64,000 nt of DNA. Origin: Maricaulis sp039978735 (GTDB lineage: Bacteria > Pseudomonadota > Alphaproteobacteria > Caulobacterales > Maricaulaceae). Position 1 is the first letter of the stretch. Each line of letters begins with the position of its first letter. Positions 25,828 through 36,200 of this stretch are shown one piece after another. A model generated the notes under the pieces. That model searched no databases. It saw only the letters and a list, made by a program, of their open reading frames with translations, and was not told the origin of the DNA. Location: positions 27,877-91,876 of the forward strand of contig NZ_JBDWAS010000033.1 of NCBI RefSeq assembly GCF_039978735.1, read 5' to 3'. The position numbers were made by a program, and so were the translations under genes.

Positions 25828-28800
25828 CTACTCCGCCGGCTGCGTCTCGCTGCGGCTGGCCAGCGGCGTGCCGGACAGCATCTTGCGCCGCCAATTGCCC
25901 AGCCGCATGGGCGCGCCCAGCATGACCGGGGTGAGCACCAGCGTCAGCAGGGTCGAGAAGCCCAGACCCCAGACCACGGCCGAGGACAGCTGCACCCACC
26001 ATTCCGAGGCCGGCCCGCCGATCGACAATACGCCATGGGCGAAGTCGGCATTGATCTGGAACACCATCGGCAGGAGGCCGAAAATCGTCGTGACCGTCGT
26101 CAGCATGACCGGGCGCAGACGCTGGGCGGCGGTGCGCACAATCGCCTCGTCGACCGCCATGCCCAGACCGCGAAGACGCTGGAAGGTGTCGATCAGCACG
26201 ATATTGTTGTTCACCACGATGCCGGCCAGCGTCACCACACCCGTCCCCAGGAAGAGGATGGAGATGTAGGGGAAGGTCAAAAGCACGCCCAGCAGCACGC
26301 CGACCACCGACAGCACGACCGCTTGCAGCGTCAGCACGACATGCCAGAAATTGTTGAACTGCCAGAGCAGGATCACCGCCATCATGAACAGCGAGGCCAG
26401 CATGGCATTGCCGAAGAAGGCGCCGGCTTCGGCATTCTCCTCGTCGGCGCCGAGATAGTCGATATCGACCCGGCGATCGATGGCGCCGCTTTCCACCTGT
26501 TCGTCGATCCAGGCACGCAGCTCGGCCAGCAGGATATTGCCGGCATGGCCTTCATCGGCATTGGCGCGGATCATCAGCACGCGCTTGCCGTCGCGACGGT
26601 TGATGGAGTCGATGCGCTGGTGGGCTTCGCGGGTGACGAAGTTCGAGATCGGCACGGCACCGGTCTGGGTGTTCACACGCAGATCGTCGAGCCGCGAGAT
26701 GTCGCGGTCGCCTTCAGGGAAGCGCACCCGGATATCGACCTCCTCGTCGGCATCGTCGGGGCGGTAGCGGCCGACCAGCGTGCCGGTGGTGACCAGCTGC
26801 ACCGCTGCACCGACCTGGGTGACGTCGGCGCCAAAGCGTCCGGCCTCTTCGCGATCCACGTCGAGGCGCCATTCCACGCCCGGCAGGGGCAGGGTGTCCT
26901 CGATATCGGTCGTGCCCTCCATCGTGTCGATATAGGAGCGGATCAGGCGGGCGGCCTGTTCCAGCGCAGCGGCGTCGTCCGAGCGCAGTTCGACCTGGAT
27001 GTCCTTGCCCACGGGCGGGCCCTGCTGGAAGGGACGGACCTCGATGATGACGCCGGGAATGCCGGTCATCGCCTCGCGGATGCGGCGTTCGATCAGCCGG
27101 CCATTGGGGCGCTGCCCGAAGGGTTCGAACTCCACGAAAATGCGGGCCACGCTGTCGGCCGGGGCGGCACCGGTGCCGTCGAAGGGCGACTGGCCCGGCG
27201 GTTCGCCGGCGACGGTGTAATAACCCTTGATGCCCTCGATCCCCTCCAGCCGCTGCTCGGCCTCCAGGGCGAGTTCATACTGTTCGGCCGGCGAAAGATT
27301 GCCGCGGGCGCGGATGAAGACGTAGAGCTGTTCCGGCTCGGCATCGAGGAAGAATTCGGTTCGCATGGTCGAGGCGCGGGCGCCGAAGCTCATCACGATC
27401 ACCACGACGAGTGCCAGCGCGCCCAGGCTGACGAAGATCGGCCGCTTTACCAGCACCGAGATCATGCGGGCATAGGCGCCGGTAAAGCCGGGCAGGGATT
27501 TGGGATCGCCTTCTTCGGTTGCGTTGAGGTGGGCGACGGCGGAGTTTTCGTCCACCACGCCGCCCTTGCGTCCGAAGACCGAGCCCAGTGTGGGCAGGAA
27601 GACCAGCGCCATCACCAGCGCCGAGGTCAGCACGAAGATCAGCGTCAGCGGCAGGAAGGCCATGTACTGGCCCGGAATGGAGTTCCAGAACAGGAAGGGC
27701 ACGAAGGCCGCCAGCGTGGTGCCGGTCGAGGAGACGATCGGCCAGAACATGCGCTTGCCGGCGGCGGCATAGGCGGCCTTGCGGGTTTCGCCCTCGGCGA
27801 GTTTGCGGTCGGCATATTCCACCACCACGATGGCGCCGTCGACCAGCAGGCCCACGGCCAGCACCATGGCGAACATCACCATGAAGTTGACCGTCAGCCC
27901 GTAGATGCTCAGCAGCAGGAAGGAGAAGAGAAAGCTCGACGGGATCGCGATGCCGACCAGCAGGGCCGAGCGCACGCCCAGTGCTGCGACCACCAGGATC
28001 AGCACCAGCACGATGGCCAGCATGATGGACGAGGTCAGGCTCTGCAGGCTGTCGCGCACATAGGTGGACAGGTCGAGGCTGAAATCGTGGCGGACGGTTT
28101 CCGGCCAGGTTTCCGAGATCTCGTTGGTCAGCGCCCGGACCGCGGCGGCGGTGTCCATGATGTTCTCGCCGGACCGGCGCACGACCTGCAGCGTATAGGC
28201 CGGCGCGCCGTTATAGCGCGAGAAACTGTCGGCATCCTTGAAGGTGCGGCGCACCGTGGCGACGTCTTCCAGGGTGACCACCGTGTCGCCGGACCGGGTC
28301 AGCGGCAGGCGCAGCGCATCCTCGGCATCCTCGAACAGGCCGGGGACTTTCACCTGGAAACGGGCTTCGCCGCTGTCCAGCGAGCCGGCCGCGATCAGCC
28401 GGTTGTTCGACTGCACCGCGTTGAACAGCTCGTTATAGGTGACGCCATAGGTCTCCAGCAGGGCCGGATCGATGACGATCTCCAGCACCTCGTCGCGCAG
28501 GCCCTGAACATCGACCTGCAGGATCTGCGGCAGCGCCTCGATCTCGTCTTCCAGATCGCGGGCAATGCGATAGAGCGTGCGCTCGGGCGCCTCGCCATAG
28601 ACCTGCACGGCGATGGTGGGGGCGAGGGCGGAGTTGAACTCCTGGATCACCGGTTCGCGCACATCCTCGGGATATTCGCGGCGGGCCATGTCGACGGCCT
28701 CGCGCACGTCGAGCACCGATTGGTCGGCATCGAAGGGCACGTCGAATTCGGCGATCAGCGTGCCGGCGCCCAGCGCCGCCGTGCCGTTGAGTTCGACCAG

Positions 28801-29031
28801 GCCCTCGATCGAGCGCATCTCGGTCTCGGTGGGGCGGACGATCAGGCGTTCGGCGTCTTCCGGGGAAATGCCGTCCAGCGGCACGACCACGATCACGAAG
28901 GGGAAGGGGATGTCCGGATCGGCTTCGCGCGGCAGGCTGACAAAGGACAGAAAGCCCGCGGCAAGGGCGCAGACGAAGATCGCCAGCACCATGCGGGCGC
29001 GATTGATCGCGAAGTCGACGACGCCGGTCAC
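25828..29031 (-). CDS. RND efflux pump, inner-membrane subunit
   Basis: 1067 residues, the length of the AcrB/HAE1-like family, with twelve expected membrane segments in two repeats and two large periplasmic loops. The N terminus has the usual membrane helix followed by LPREADPDIPFP. In the fourth helix VGLLVDGAIVVVEYADRKL keeps the first Asp of the proton-relay pair while the second is Gly, a variant seen in some alphaproteobacterial pumps. The fourth helix of the second repeat has VVNNNIVLIDTF. The gene overlaps the adaptor gene by 4 nt (ATGA), so they are translated together. No outer-membrane channel gene is present here. Substrate unknown. Confidence 0.95.
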   Translation of the reverse strand: MTGVVDFAINRARMVLAIFVCALAAGFLSFVSLPREADPDIPFPFVIVVVPLDGISPEDAERLIVRPTETEMRSIEGLVELNGTAALGAGTLIAEFDVPFDADQSVLDVREAVDMARREYPEDVREPVIQEFNSALAPTIAVQVYGEAPERTLYRIARDLEDEIEALPQILQVDVQGLRDEVLEIVIDPALLETYGVTYNELFNAVQSNNRLIAAGSLDSGEARFQVKVPGLFEDAEDALRLPLTRSGDTVVTLEDVATVRRTFKDADSFSRYNGAPAYTLQVVRRSGENIMDTAAAVRALTNEISETWPETVRHDFSLDLSTYVRDSLQSLTSSIMLAIVLVLILVVAALGVRSALLVGIAIPSSFLFSFLLLSIYGLTVNFMVMFAMVLAVGLLVDGAIVVVEYADRKLAEGETRKAAYAAAGKRMFWPIVSSTGTTLAAFVPFLFWNSIPGQYMAFLPLTLIFVLTSALVMALVFLPTLGSVFGRKGGVVDENSAVAHLNATEEGDPKSLPGFTGAYARMISVLVKRPIFVSLGALALVVVIVMSFGARASTMRTEFFLDAEPEQLYVFIRARGNLSPAEQYELALEAEQRLEGIEGIKGYYTVAGEPPGQSPFDGTGAAPADSVARIFVEFEPFGQRPNGRLIERRIREAMTGIPGVIIEVRPFQQGPPVGKDIQVELRSDDAAALEQAARLIRSYIDTMEGTTDIEDTLPLPGVEWRLDVDREEAGRFGADVTQVGAAVQLVTTGTLVGRYRPDDADEEVDIRVRFPEGDRDISRLDDLRVNTQTGAVPISNFVTREAHQRIDSINRRDGKRVLMIRANADEGHAGNILLAELRAWIDEQVESGAIDRRVDIDYLGADEENAEAGAFFGNAMLASLFMMAVILLWQFNNFWHVVLTLQAVVLSVVGVLLGVLLTFPYISILFLGTGVVTLAGIVVNNNIVLIDTFQRLRGLGMAVDEAIVRTAAQRLRPVMLTTVTTIFGLLPMVFQINADFAHGVLSIGGPASEWWVQLSSAVVWGLGFSTLLTLVLTPVMLGAPMRLGNWRRKMLSGTPLASRSETQPAE

Positions 29032-30095
29032 CGGGCCGCTCCCTCCCGCGAGACATCGACCTCGACCCCATCGGCCACGAAGTCTTGTCCCAGCACGATC
29101 ACCTCGGCGTGGCGCGGCAGGCCGGCCACCCAGACCTGCTCGCCGTCATCGCTGAGCAGTTCCACCGGCACGAAGCGGACACGATTGCCCTCTTCGACGA
29201 TCCGCACGCCCAGCACGCCTTCGGCATTGAGCGCGAGGATGGAGGCCGGGACGCGATGGGCCGGTTCTTCGGGCAGGCTGAGACGGATTTCCGCCGTGAT
29301 GCCGGACCGGATGGCGTGATCGGGATTGGGCGCTTCCAGTTCGACGCGGAAGGTGCGGGTGGCCGGGTCGGCCCGGCGTTCGACAAAGCGGATCGTGCCC
29401 TCGATCGTCTGGCCGGTGACCAGGCGGGCCGAGCCGGCCATGCCGGGTTCCAGCTCGGCGACATGGCGTTCGCCGACTTCCGCGACCACCAGGATCGGAT
29501 CCAGCTGCACCACTGTCCCGCAAGCTTCGCCGGTGCGCAGGAAGTCGCCGATCTCCGCTTCCCGGCCGTCGAAGAGGCCGTCGAACGGGGCGGCGATATT
29601 CACATTGGCCAGCTCCTCGCGGGCGGCGCTCAGCTGGGCGCGGGCCGCATCGCGGACGGCTTCGGCTGCGGCGACCTGGTTGGCCGCGCGGTGGCCGCGC
29701 CGGTTCAGCTCGACCGCCGCCTCATAGTCGAGTTGCCGGGCGCGGAGGTCGGCTTCGGCCTGCTGGACCGCCGCCGAGCGGGCATCGACATCGAGCCGGC
29801 ACAGCACGTCGCCGGCCGCAACCGGCATGCCTTCCTGTATGGGGGCTTCGGCGACGCGCCCGCCGGTTTCGGCGCGCGCGACGACCTCCCGGAATGCCTC
29901 GGTCCGTCCGCGCAGGGACAGGCTGGCCGGGCGCATCCGGGCCTCGACCGTACGCACCACAACTTCGAAGCGGTGGCTGGTGTCGGCCTGTTCGGCGTCA
30001 TGGGAGGCGGCATCGCCGTTTAGCAGCGTGCCCACTGTGAACAGGAGGACCACGGCGACGAAAATGGCGAGGGCGGCGATATAGGAACGGTTCAT
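29028..30095 (-). CDS. RND efflux pump, periplasmic adaptor (membrane fusion protein)
   Basis: 355 residues. An N-terminal membrane anchor or signal (IAALAIFVAVVLLFTVGTLL) is followed by the lipoyl/hairpin layout of HlyD/AcrA-type adaptors: EAPIQEGMPVAAGDVLCRLD, a coiled-coil hairpin around EAVRDAARAQLSAAREEL, then NIAAPFDGLFDGR. It bridges the RND pump to an outer-membrane channel. It is the first gene of the adaptor-pump pair, with the regulatory motifs at 30118-30154 just upstream. There is no adjacent regulator gene. Confidence 0.94.
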   Translation of the reverse strand: MNRSYIAALAIFVAVVLLFTVGTLLNGDAASHDAEQADTSHRFEVVVRTVEARMRPASLSLRGRTEAFREVVARAETGGRVAEAPIQEGMPVAAGDVLCRLDVDARSAAVQQAEADLRARQLDYEAAVELNRRGHRAANQVAAAEAVRDAARAQLSAAREELANVNIAAPFDGLFDGREAEIGDFLRTGEACGTVVQLDPILVVAEVGERHVAELEPGMAGSARLVTGQTIEGTIRFVERRADPATRTFRVELEAPNPDHAIRSGITAEIRLSLPEEPAHRVPASILALNAEGVLGVRIVEEGNRVRFVPVELLSDDGEQVWVAGLPRHAEVIVLGQDFVADGVEVDVSREGAAR

Positions 30096-30117
30096 GTCAC
30101 GACCGGCTTGCCCGCAT

Positions 30118-30154
30118 CAGACCGGCAGGTCTGCTTGCGGAGAACAGTGTTTAC
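30118..30154. promoter_or_regulatory. Two palindromic sites in front of the RND adaptor gene
   Basis: CAGACC-GGCA-GGTCTG (30118-30133) is a perfect inverted repeat. Next to it, GAACAGTGTTTAC (30142-30154) matches 12 of 13 bases, in reverse complement, with the site before the alkylsulfatase-like gene (10167-10179). TATCTA at 30164-30169 (minus strand) may be a -10 box just upstream, which would place both sites over the start of transcription, as expected for repressor operators. No TetR gene is visible nearby. Confidence 0.4.
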
Positions 30155-30235
30155 TTTCCCCTCTAGATAGCGCTCGACGTGCCACATGACGAGGGTTTTC
30201 TCGCGGCACGAAATGTCCGTCGGGACCTGTCGCAT

Positions 30236-31417
30236 TCAGGCCACCTGACCGGCGCTCCAGCCGGACGACCAGGCCCACTGGAAGTTGTATCCGCCAAGCC
30301 AGCCCGTCACGTCAACCACCTCGCCGATAAAGAACAGGCCGGGCACGCTGCGGGCCTGCAGGGTGCGGCTGTCCAGCCCGTCGGTATCGACCCCGCCCAG
30401 CGTGACTTCTGCCGTGCGATAGCCTTCCGAGCCGGTCGGGCGCACCGTCCAAGTCTCTAGCATAGCACCGGTTTTCTGCAGTTTCTTGTCGGACTGGTCG
30501 GCCATGTTTCCGGTCAGGCCGGCCTCCTCGGCGAGCAGCTGGGCGAGGCGTTTGGGCAGGTGCTCGGCGAGCACGCTCTGCAGCGCCTGGCGCGGCGTTT
30601 CCGTGCGGGCCGCGCGCAGGGTGTCGAACCAGTCGCGGGCGGGCAGGAAGCGGATCACGATGTCGTGACCCTCGCGCCAGAAGGAGGATATCTGCAGGAT
30701 GGCCGGACCGCTGAGGCCGCGATGGGTGAACAGCATCGCTTCCTCGAAGGCCGTGCCGTTGCACCGGGCGGAGACGTCGGCCGCGACACCGGACAGCGGT
30801 TTGAACCGCGCCAGCGTGTCCGGATCGAAGGTCAGCGGAACCAGCGCCGGGCGGGTCTCGGTGACGGCCAGCCCGTACTGCCGCGCGGCGTCATAGCCGA
30901 AACCGGTCGCGCCCATTTTCGGGATCGATTTGCCGCCCGAGGCGATCACCAGGGACTGGCAGGTGAGGGTGCTGCCGTCCGACAGGTCGAGCCGGAAACG
31001 CTCGCCCTCACGGGCGTGGGCGGTCACGGAGACACCCAGCCGCAGCGTCACGCCGGCGTCGCGCATATCGCCGGTCAGCCCGTCGACGATCTGCCGGGCC
31101 GACTGGTCGCAGAACAGCTGGCCCAGCGTCTTTTCGTGCCAGGCGATGCCGTGGCGGTCGACCCAGTCGATGAAATCCCATTGCGTGTAGCGCTTCAGCG
31201 CCGACTTCGCGAAGTGGGGATTGGCCGACAGGAAATTGCCGGGCCCGGTGTGCAGATTTGTGAAATTGCAGCGCCCGCCGCCGGAAATGCGGATCTTCTC
31301 GCCGGGCGCCTTGCCGTGCTCGATGACGCAGACCGAGCGGCCGCGGCGGCCGGCCTCGATCGCGCACATCATGCCGGCAGCCCCGGCGCCGACAATGACG
31401 ACGTCGTAGCGGGTCAC
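30236..31417 (-). CDS. HI0933/BaiN-family flavoprotein oxidoreductase
   Basis: 393 residues from a GTG at 31417. The FAD-binding motif VVIVGAGAAGMMCAIEAGR is at the N terminus, followed by GEKIRISGGGRCNFTN, the signature of the HI0933 family (which includes BaiN), and a C-terminal FFIGEVVDVTGWLGGYNFQ. Members are predicted NAD(P)/FAD enzymes of uncertain substrate. It lies 3 nt after the stop of the hydrolase gene and is probably co-transcribed with it. Confidence 0.92.
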   Translation of the reverse strand: MTRYDVVIVGAGAAGMMCAIEAGRRGRSVCVIEHGKAPGEKIRISGGGRCNFTNLHTGPGNFLSANPHFAKSALKRYTQWDFIDWVDRHGIAWHEKTLGQLFCDQSARQIVDGLTGDMRDAGVTLRLGVSVTAHAREGERFRLDLSDGSTLTCQSLVIASGGKSIPKMGATGFGYDAARQYGLAVTETRPALVPLTFDPDTLARFKPLSGVAADVSARCNGTAFEEAMLFTHRGLSGPAILQISSFWREGHDIVIRFLPARDWFDTLRAARTETPRQALQSVLAEHLPKRLAQLLAEEAGLTGNMADQSDKKLQKTGAMLETWTVRPTGSEGYRTAEVTLGGVDTDGLDSRTLQARSVPGLFFIGEVVDVTGWLGGYNFQWAWSSGWSAGQVA

Positions 31418-31420
31418 GGT

Positions 31421-32365
31421 CTAGGTTTTCGCAGGGCAGACGCTGTCGAGCCAGTTGGCGAAATCGGCCATGGCGGTGTCGCGTCCGGCCTCGTTGACTG
31501 TCTCGTGCCTGTAACCTTCGAGCACTTCAAGGGTGACATGGGTCATCCCCAGCTGCTCCATTCGTGCGCCAAGATGTTGCACTGTTTTGCCGCCCTCGGT
31601 CGCCGGATCCAGCGATCCGCCGATCAGGTGGACGGGGAGATCCTTCGGCAGTTTCTCCAGATTGCGGTCGTCCTCGGCGAAAGCGACCCCGCCCAGGAAA
31701 TCACGCCAGAGCGACACGCTGGACGGCCAGCCGCACAATTCGTCGGCGACATAGGCGTCGACTTCGGCCGGGTCCGAGGACAGCCAGTCGGCATCGGTGC
31801 GGCCTTCGGGAAAGCGCTTGTTCCAGGCCTTGAAGGTCAGCTTGTCGATCGTCGTGCTGGGGGTGAAGGGGCCGCCCACCAGCGCCTCGCACCACAGTAC
31901 GAAACGCATCACGGACTTCAGCCCGCCCAGCGCCATATTGCCGTTCCAGGCGGCAAGACCGGCGATGCTGTCCGGTTCGCGCAGGGCGTGATTGACCGCG
32001 ACGACCGATCCCATGGAATGACCGAAGACCACCAGCGGCAGGCCGGGCCAGCGGCGTTTGGCCTCGTCCTCGACCGCTTTCACATCGCCCATCACCTTGC
32101 TCCAGCCATCGGCGTCGGCAAAGCGGCGTGGGGCACCGTCTTCAGCGGTGGTCAGGCCGTGGCCGCGATGATCATGGGCGATGACGTGATAGCCGCGCGA
32201 TGCGAGATAGTTGGCGAAACGGGCATAGCGCGCCGCGCGTTCGGCCAGGCCGTGATTGATGTGCACGATGCCGTGCGCTGCACCGTCGGCCTCGCGCGTA
32301 TAGACACACAGATCGGCGCCGGTGGGGCTGGCAAGCCGTTCGGGCTTGAAGGCGTCGTCGGTCAT
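31421..32365 (-). CDS. Alpha/beta hydrolase, monoglyceride-lipase/lysophospholipase type
   Basis: 314 residues with an alpha/beta-hydrolase fold: oxyanion region NHGLAERAARYA, VIAHDHRGHGLT, nucleophile elbow VFGHSMGSVVA with the catalytic Ser, an Asp in GGSLDPAT and a C-terminal His in YRHETVNE. These are the features of the Hydrolase_4 (lysophospholipase/monoacylglycerol lipase) group. No signal peptide. The ATG at 32365 follows AAAGGGGGAG. First gene of a pair with the HI0933-family flavoprotein, divergent from glpK. Confidence 0.88.
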   Translation of the reverse strand: MTDDAFKPERLASPTGADLCVYTREADGAAHGIVHINHGLAERAARYARFANYLASRGYHVIAHDHRGHGLTTAEDGAPRRFADADGWSKVMGDVKAVEDEAKRRWPGLPLVVFGHSMGSVVAVNHALREPDSIAGLAAWNGNMALGGLKSVMRFVLWCEALVGGPFTPSTTIDKLTFKAWNKRFPEGRTDADWLSSDPAEVDAYVADELCGWPSSVSLWRDFLGGVAFAEDDRNLEKLPKDLPVHLIGGSLDPATEGGKTVQHLGARMEQLGMTHVTLEVLEGYRHETVNEAGRDTAMADFANWLDSVCPAKT

Positions 32366-32457
32366 GCGGGCTCCCCCTTTGCAGGTGACGAACCTAGCCC
32401 GTTTCTTCCAGGCGCGTCATGGCTATAGTCACACGAAAACCGGGGAGGGGGACAAGT

Positions 32458-33948
<1,491 letters not shown>

Positions 33949-34071
33949 CGGCCGGCGCGAAATTATTTTCCATTCAGGGTTGCTTGAGTGTCTTGCGCGC
34001 TGCAGAATTGTTGTCGTGAGTACGCGTACGTCCTGTCAGCGGTCCGGGGGATGCCCCGCGAGGAGACACGC

Positions 34072-34953
34072 ATGCCGTCCTTATTTTCCCGCCTGTTCGC
34101 CACCCGCCTGTTCGCCACCCGCCGGTTTGCCGCGCACCTGTTCGCCACACACCTGTTCAGGGGGCTTTGCCTGGCCGGCCTTCTGGCCATCCCGTCCGCC
34201 AGCGCGCAGGACGATCCGCCGCCGCGCGCCGACCAGTATGACGAGCTGTCCGAATTCCTCGCCTGCTCGGGCAATGCCTATGCGCTGTGCTATTATTCCG
34301 GGCCGGAAGAGCCCACCCCGCCGGGCCAGAGCGCAACGCCGCCCCTGCCGTGCACGATCGGCGGTCCCGAGCATGCCGACTGCACCTGCTATGCCGTCAA
34401 CGAGCAGATGCTCGAGCCGGGCCTGCGCTATAATTTCGTGCTGATCGGCTCGATCCTCAATCCGGTCGCCCGCGCAGAGACCGAACTGCGCTGCAATGCT
34501 GACGGCTCGAACTGCCTCAACATGGCCCATCTGGCCTCGGGCATCTGCAACAATGCCGACGATCCGCATGTCGACGAGTATGAATTCTGCCAGGAAGCAC
34601 CGGTGTGCAGCCTGCTGGGCGATCTGGAAACCGGCGCCACCCAGTCGCTCTACCCGCAGAGCGAAGCGACGCTGATCTCCACCTTCTCCTTCTATTCCAG
34701 CGAAGTGCATAATTTCGGTTCGCAGGACTGCAGCGAGAACGATATCCGCCTCTATGCCGGCTGCATGACCGCGCCCTGCACGGACGAGGATGGCGACGGC
34801 CTCGCCGAGTGCAAATGCCCCCTCTATGACGGCCCCTACCAGATCGGCCAGGACTCCGAAGGCCTGCAATGCAATATCCTGCCGAACGTCTGGTCCGCAG
34901 CCAATAACGAAACCACCCCGCCGCATCTGCCGGGTGCCCTGGCCGGAGAATAG
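34072..34953 (+). CDS. Secreted Cys-rich protein with a Ca-binding-like loop
   Basis: 293 residues from the ATG at 34072 (AGGAG six bases upstream). The signal peptide is unusually long: its first 30 residues carry repeats of LFATR, then a hydrophobic core GLCLAGLLAIPSASA with cleavage before QDD. The mature part has 16 Cys, often close together (DCTCYA, ECKCP), so disulfide bonding in the envelope or outside is likely. TDEDGDGLAEC resembles a calcium-binding D-x-D-x-D-G loop of the thrombospondin type 3 or EF-hand kind. I do not recognise the family. It stands alone after glpK and before the 1.2-kb repeat region. Confidence 0.75.
   Translation: MPSLFSRLFATRLFATRRFAAHLFATHLFRGLCLAGLLAIPSASAQDDPPPRADQYDELSEFLACSGNAYALCYYSGPEEPTPPGQSATPPLPCTIGGPEHADCTCYAVNEQMLEPGLRYNFVLIGSILNPVARAETELRCNADGSNCLNMAHLASGICNNADDPHVDEYEFCQEAPVCSLLGDLETGATQSLYPQSEATLISTFSFYSSEVHNFGSQDCSENDIRLYAGCMTAPCTDEDGDGLAECKCPLYDGPYQIGQDSEGLQCNILPNVWSAANNETTPPHLPGALAGE
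34093..34152 (+). repeat. Four tandem 15-bp units inside the signal-peptide coding region
   Basis: Units CTGTTCGCCACCCGC (34093-34107 and 34108-34122, identical), a diverged third (34123-34137) and a fourth (34138-34152) encode LFATR, LFATR, RFAAH and LFATH. Since the unit is a multiple of three, slippage would change the length of the signal-peptide N-region without a frameshift. Confidence 0.85.
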
Positions 34954-34965
34954 GCGGGGTTTTCT

Positions 34966-35490
34966 CCTTCTCCCCCACCGCTCCATTTCCCCCGGACCTG
35001 TTCCGGGGCCTAGCGGCGGCGGCCGTTGAGGCTCGGCGCCAGGATGCGTCACCAGCGGCAGGCCCCGGAACAGGTCCGGGGGAAGTATGGGTTGGGGAGA
35101 GGGGGCGGACCCAGGGCTCGCCCCGCTTGCGGGGGAGCTGTCCGCGTTAGCGGACTGAGGGGGCGGCGTGAAGCGCCGCGGAGCGCGTAGCGCGCACCTG
35201 TGCCTCACCCCCTTCGACCTTAGCCGGCCCTTGGCCGGGTTCGGCCACTTCCCCCGCTGGCGCAGGGGAAGCCTTGTCCGGTGGCCGGCATTTGTATCCC
35301 TGACGCTGTGAAAACCACTCCGCGCTTTTCCCGGCCGGACGCCCGGCCTCGGGCCGGGCGAAGCGCCGGGATCGACGGGAAACGCATCGCTCAAGATGAC
35401 CCTCGGTCGGTCCCGGATCTGCAGCCTGCCTTCGCAGGCTTTCATCCGGGAAAAATGGAGGGGCGTTGAATAACTTCGCGCCCGCTTTCC
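34966..35490. repeat. Long intergenic direct repeat, copy 1
   Basis: About 525 bp of non-coding sequence that recurs almost unchanged at 35491-36010. It is itself a mosaic of palindromes: CGGACCTGTTCCGGGG, a GCGGGGGAGCTGTCCGCG segment, and the hairpin AGCCTGC-CTTC-GCAGGCT (35423-35440). Open frames here are short, differ between copies and have no ribosome sites, so no gene is called. Confidence 0.85.
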
Positions 35491-36010
35491 CCTTCTCCCC
35501 CCACTTTCCCCGGACCCGTTCCGGGGCCTAGCGGCGGCGGCCGTTGAGGCTCGGCGCCAGGATGCGTCACCAGCGGCAGGCCCCGGAATGAATCCGGGGG
35601 AAGTATGGGTTGGGGAGAGGTGCAGGACCAAAGGGCTCGCCCCGCTTGCGGGGGAGCTGTCCGCGTCAGCGGACTGAGGGGGCGGCGCGCAGCGGCGCAG
35701 AGCGCGTCAGCGCGCACCTGCGACTCACCCCCTTCGACCTCACCCGGCCCAAGGCCGGGCTCGGCCACTTCCCCCGCTGACGCAGGGGAAGCCTTGTCCG
35801 GTGGCCGGCATTTGCATCCCTGACGCTGTGAAAACCACTCCGCGCTTTTCCCGGCCGGACGCCCGGCGTTGGGCCGGGCGAAGCGCCGGGATCGACGGGA
35901 AACGCATCGCTCAAGATGACCCTCGGTCGGTCCCGGATCTGCAGCCTGCCTTCGCAGGCTTTCGCCCGGGAAAAATGGAGGGGCGTTGAATAACTTCGCG
36001 CCCGCTTTCC
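35491..36010. repeat. Long intergenic direct repeat, copy 2
   Basis: About 520 bp nearly identical to 34966-35490, offset by 518-520 bp, including the same hairpin (35943-35960) and the same ending GCGCCCGCTTTCC. The high identity over non-coding DNA implies a recent tandem duplication or active homogenisation. Confidence 0.85.
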
Positions 36011-36120
36011 CCTTCTCCCCCCACTTTCCCCGGACCCGTTCCGGGGCCCAGCAGCGGTGGCCGTCAAGGCTCGGTGCCAGGATGCGTCACGAGCGGCAGG
36101 CCCCGGAATAAATCCGGGGG
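36011..36120. repeat. Truncated third copy of the long repeat
   Basis: The first ~110 bp of the repeat recur with a few more changes (for example GTTCCGGGGCCCAGCAGCGG), then stop at the 19-bp tandem units. Confidence 0.8.
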
Positions 36121-36158
36121 AAGCAGGTGGTGGTGGGGGAAGCAGGTGGTGGTGGGGG
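36121..36158. repeat. Two tandem 19-bp G-rich units
   Basis: Two exact copies of a unit starting AAGCAGGTGG and ending TGGTGGGGG, followed by a partial AAGCAG. The G-tracts could form a G-quadruplex on the plus strand. They lie 43 bp past the stop of the minus-strand methionine operon. Confidence 0.8.
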
Positions 36159-36200
36159 AAGCAGCAATTTGGGGAAACAGAGCGCGGAAACCTCCCCCCC

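Noticed and set aside
26035..29319. A 1094-codon open frame on the plus strand
   Set aside because: Mirror frame of the RND pump gene; His/Gln/Asp-rich low-complexity translation typical of antisense shadows.
35142..35823. Several 60-130 codon open frames within the 35-kb repeats
   Set aside because: They are repetitive, lack ribosome sites, differ between copies by frame, and translate palindromic DNA.
34966..36158. A CRISPR array in the repeat region
   Set aside because: Repeat units are about 520 bp and contiguous, without short repeats separated by unique spacers, and no cas genes are present.
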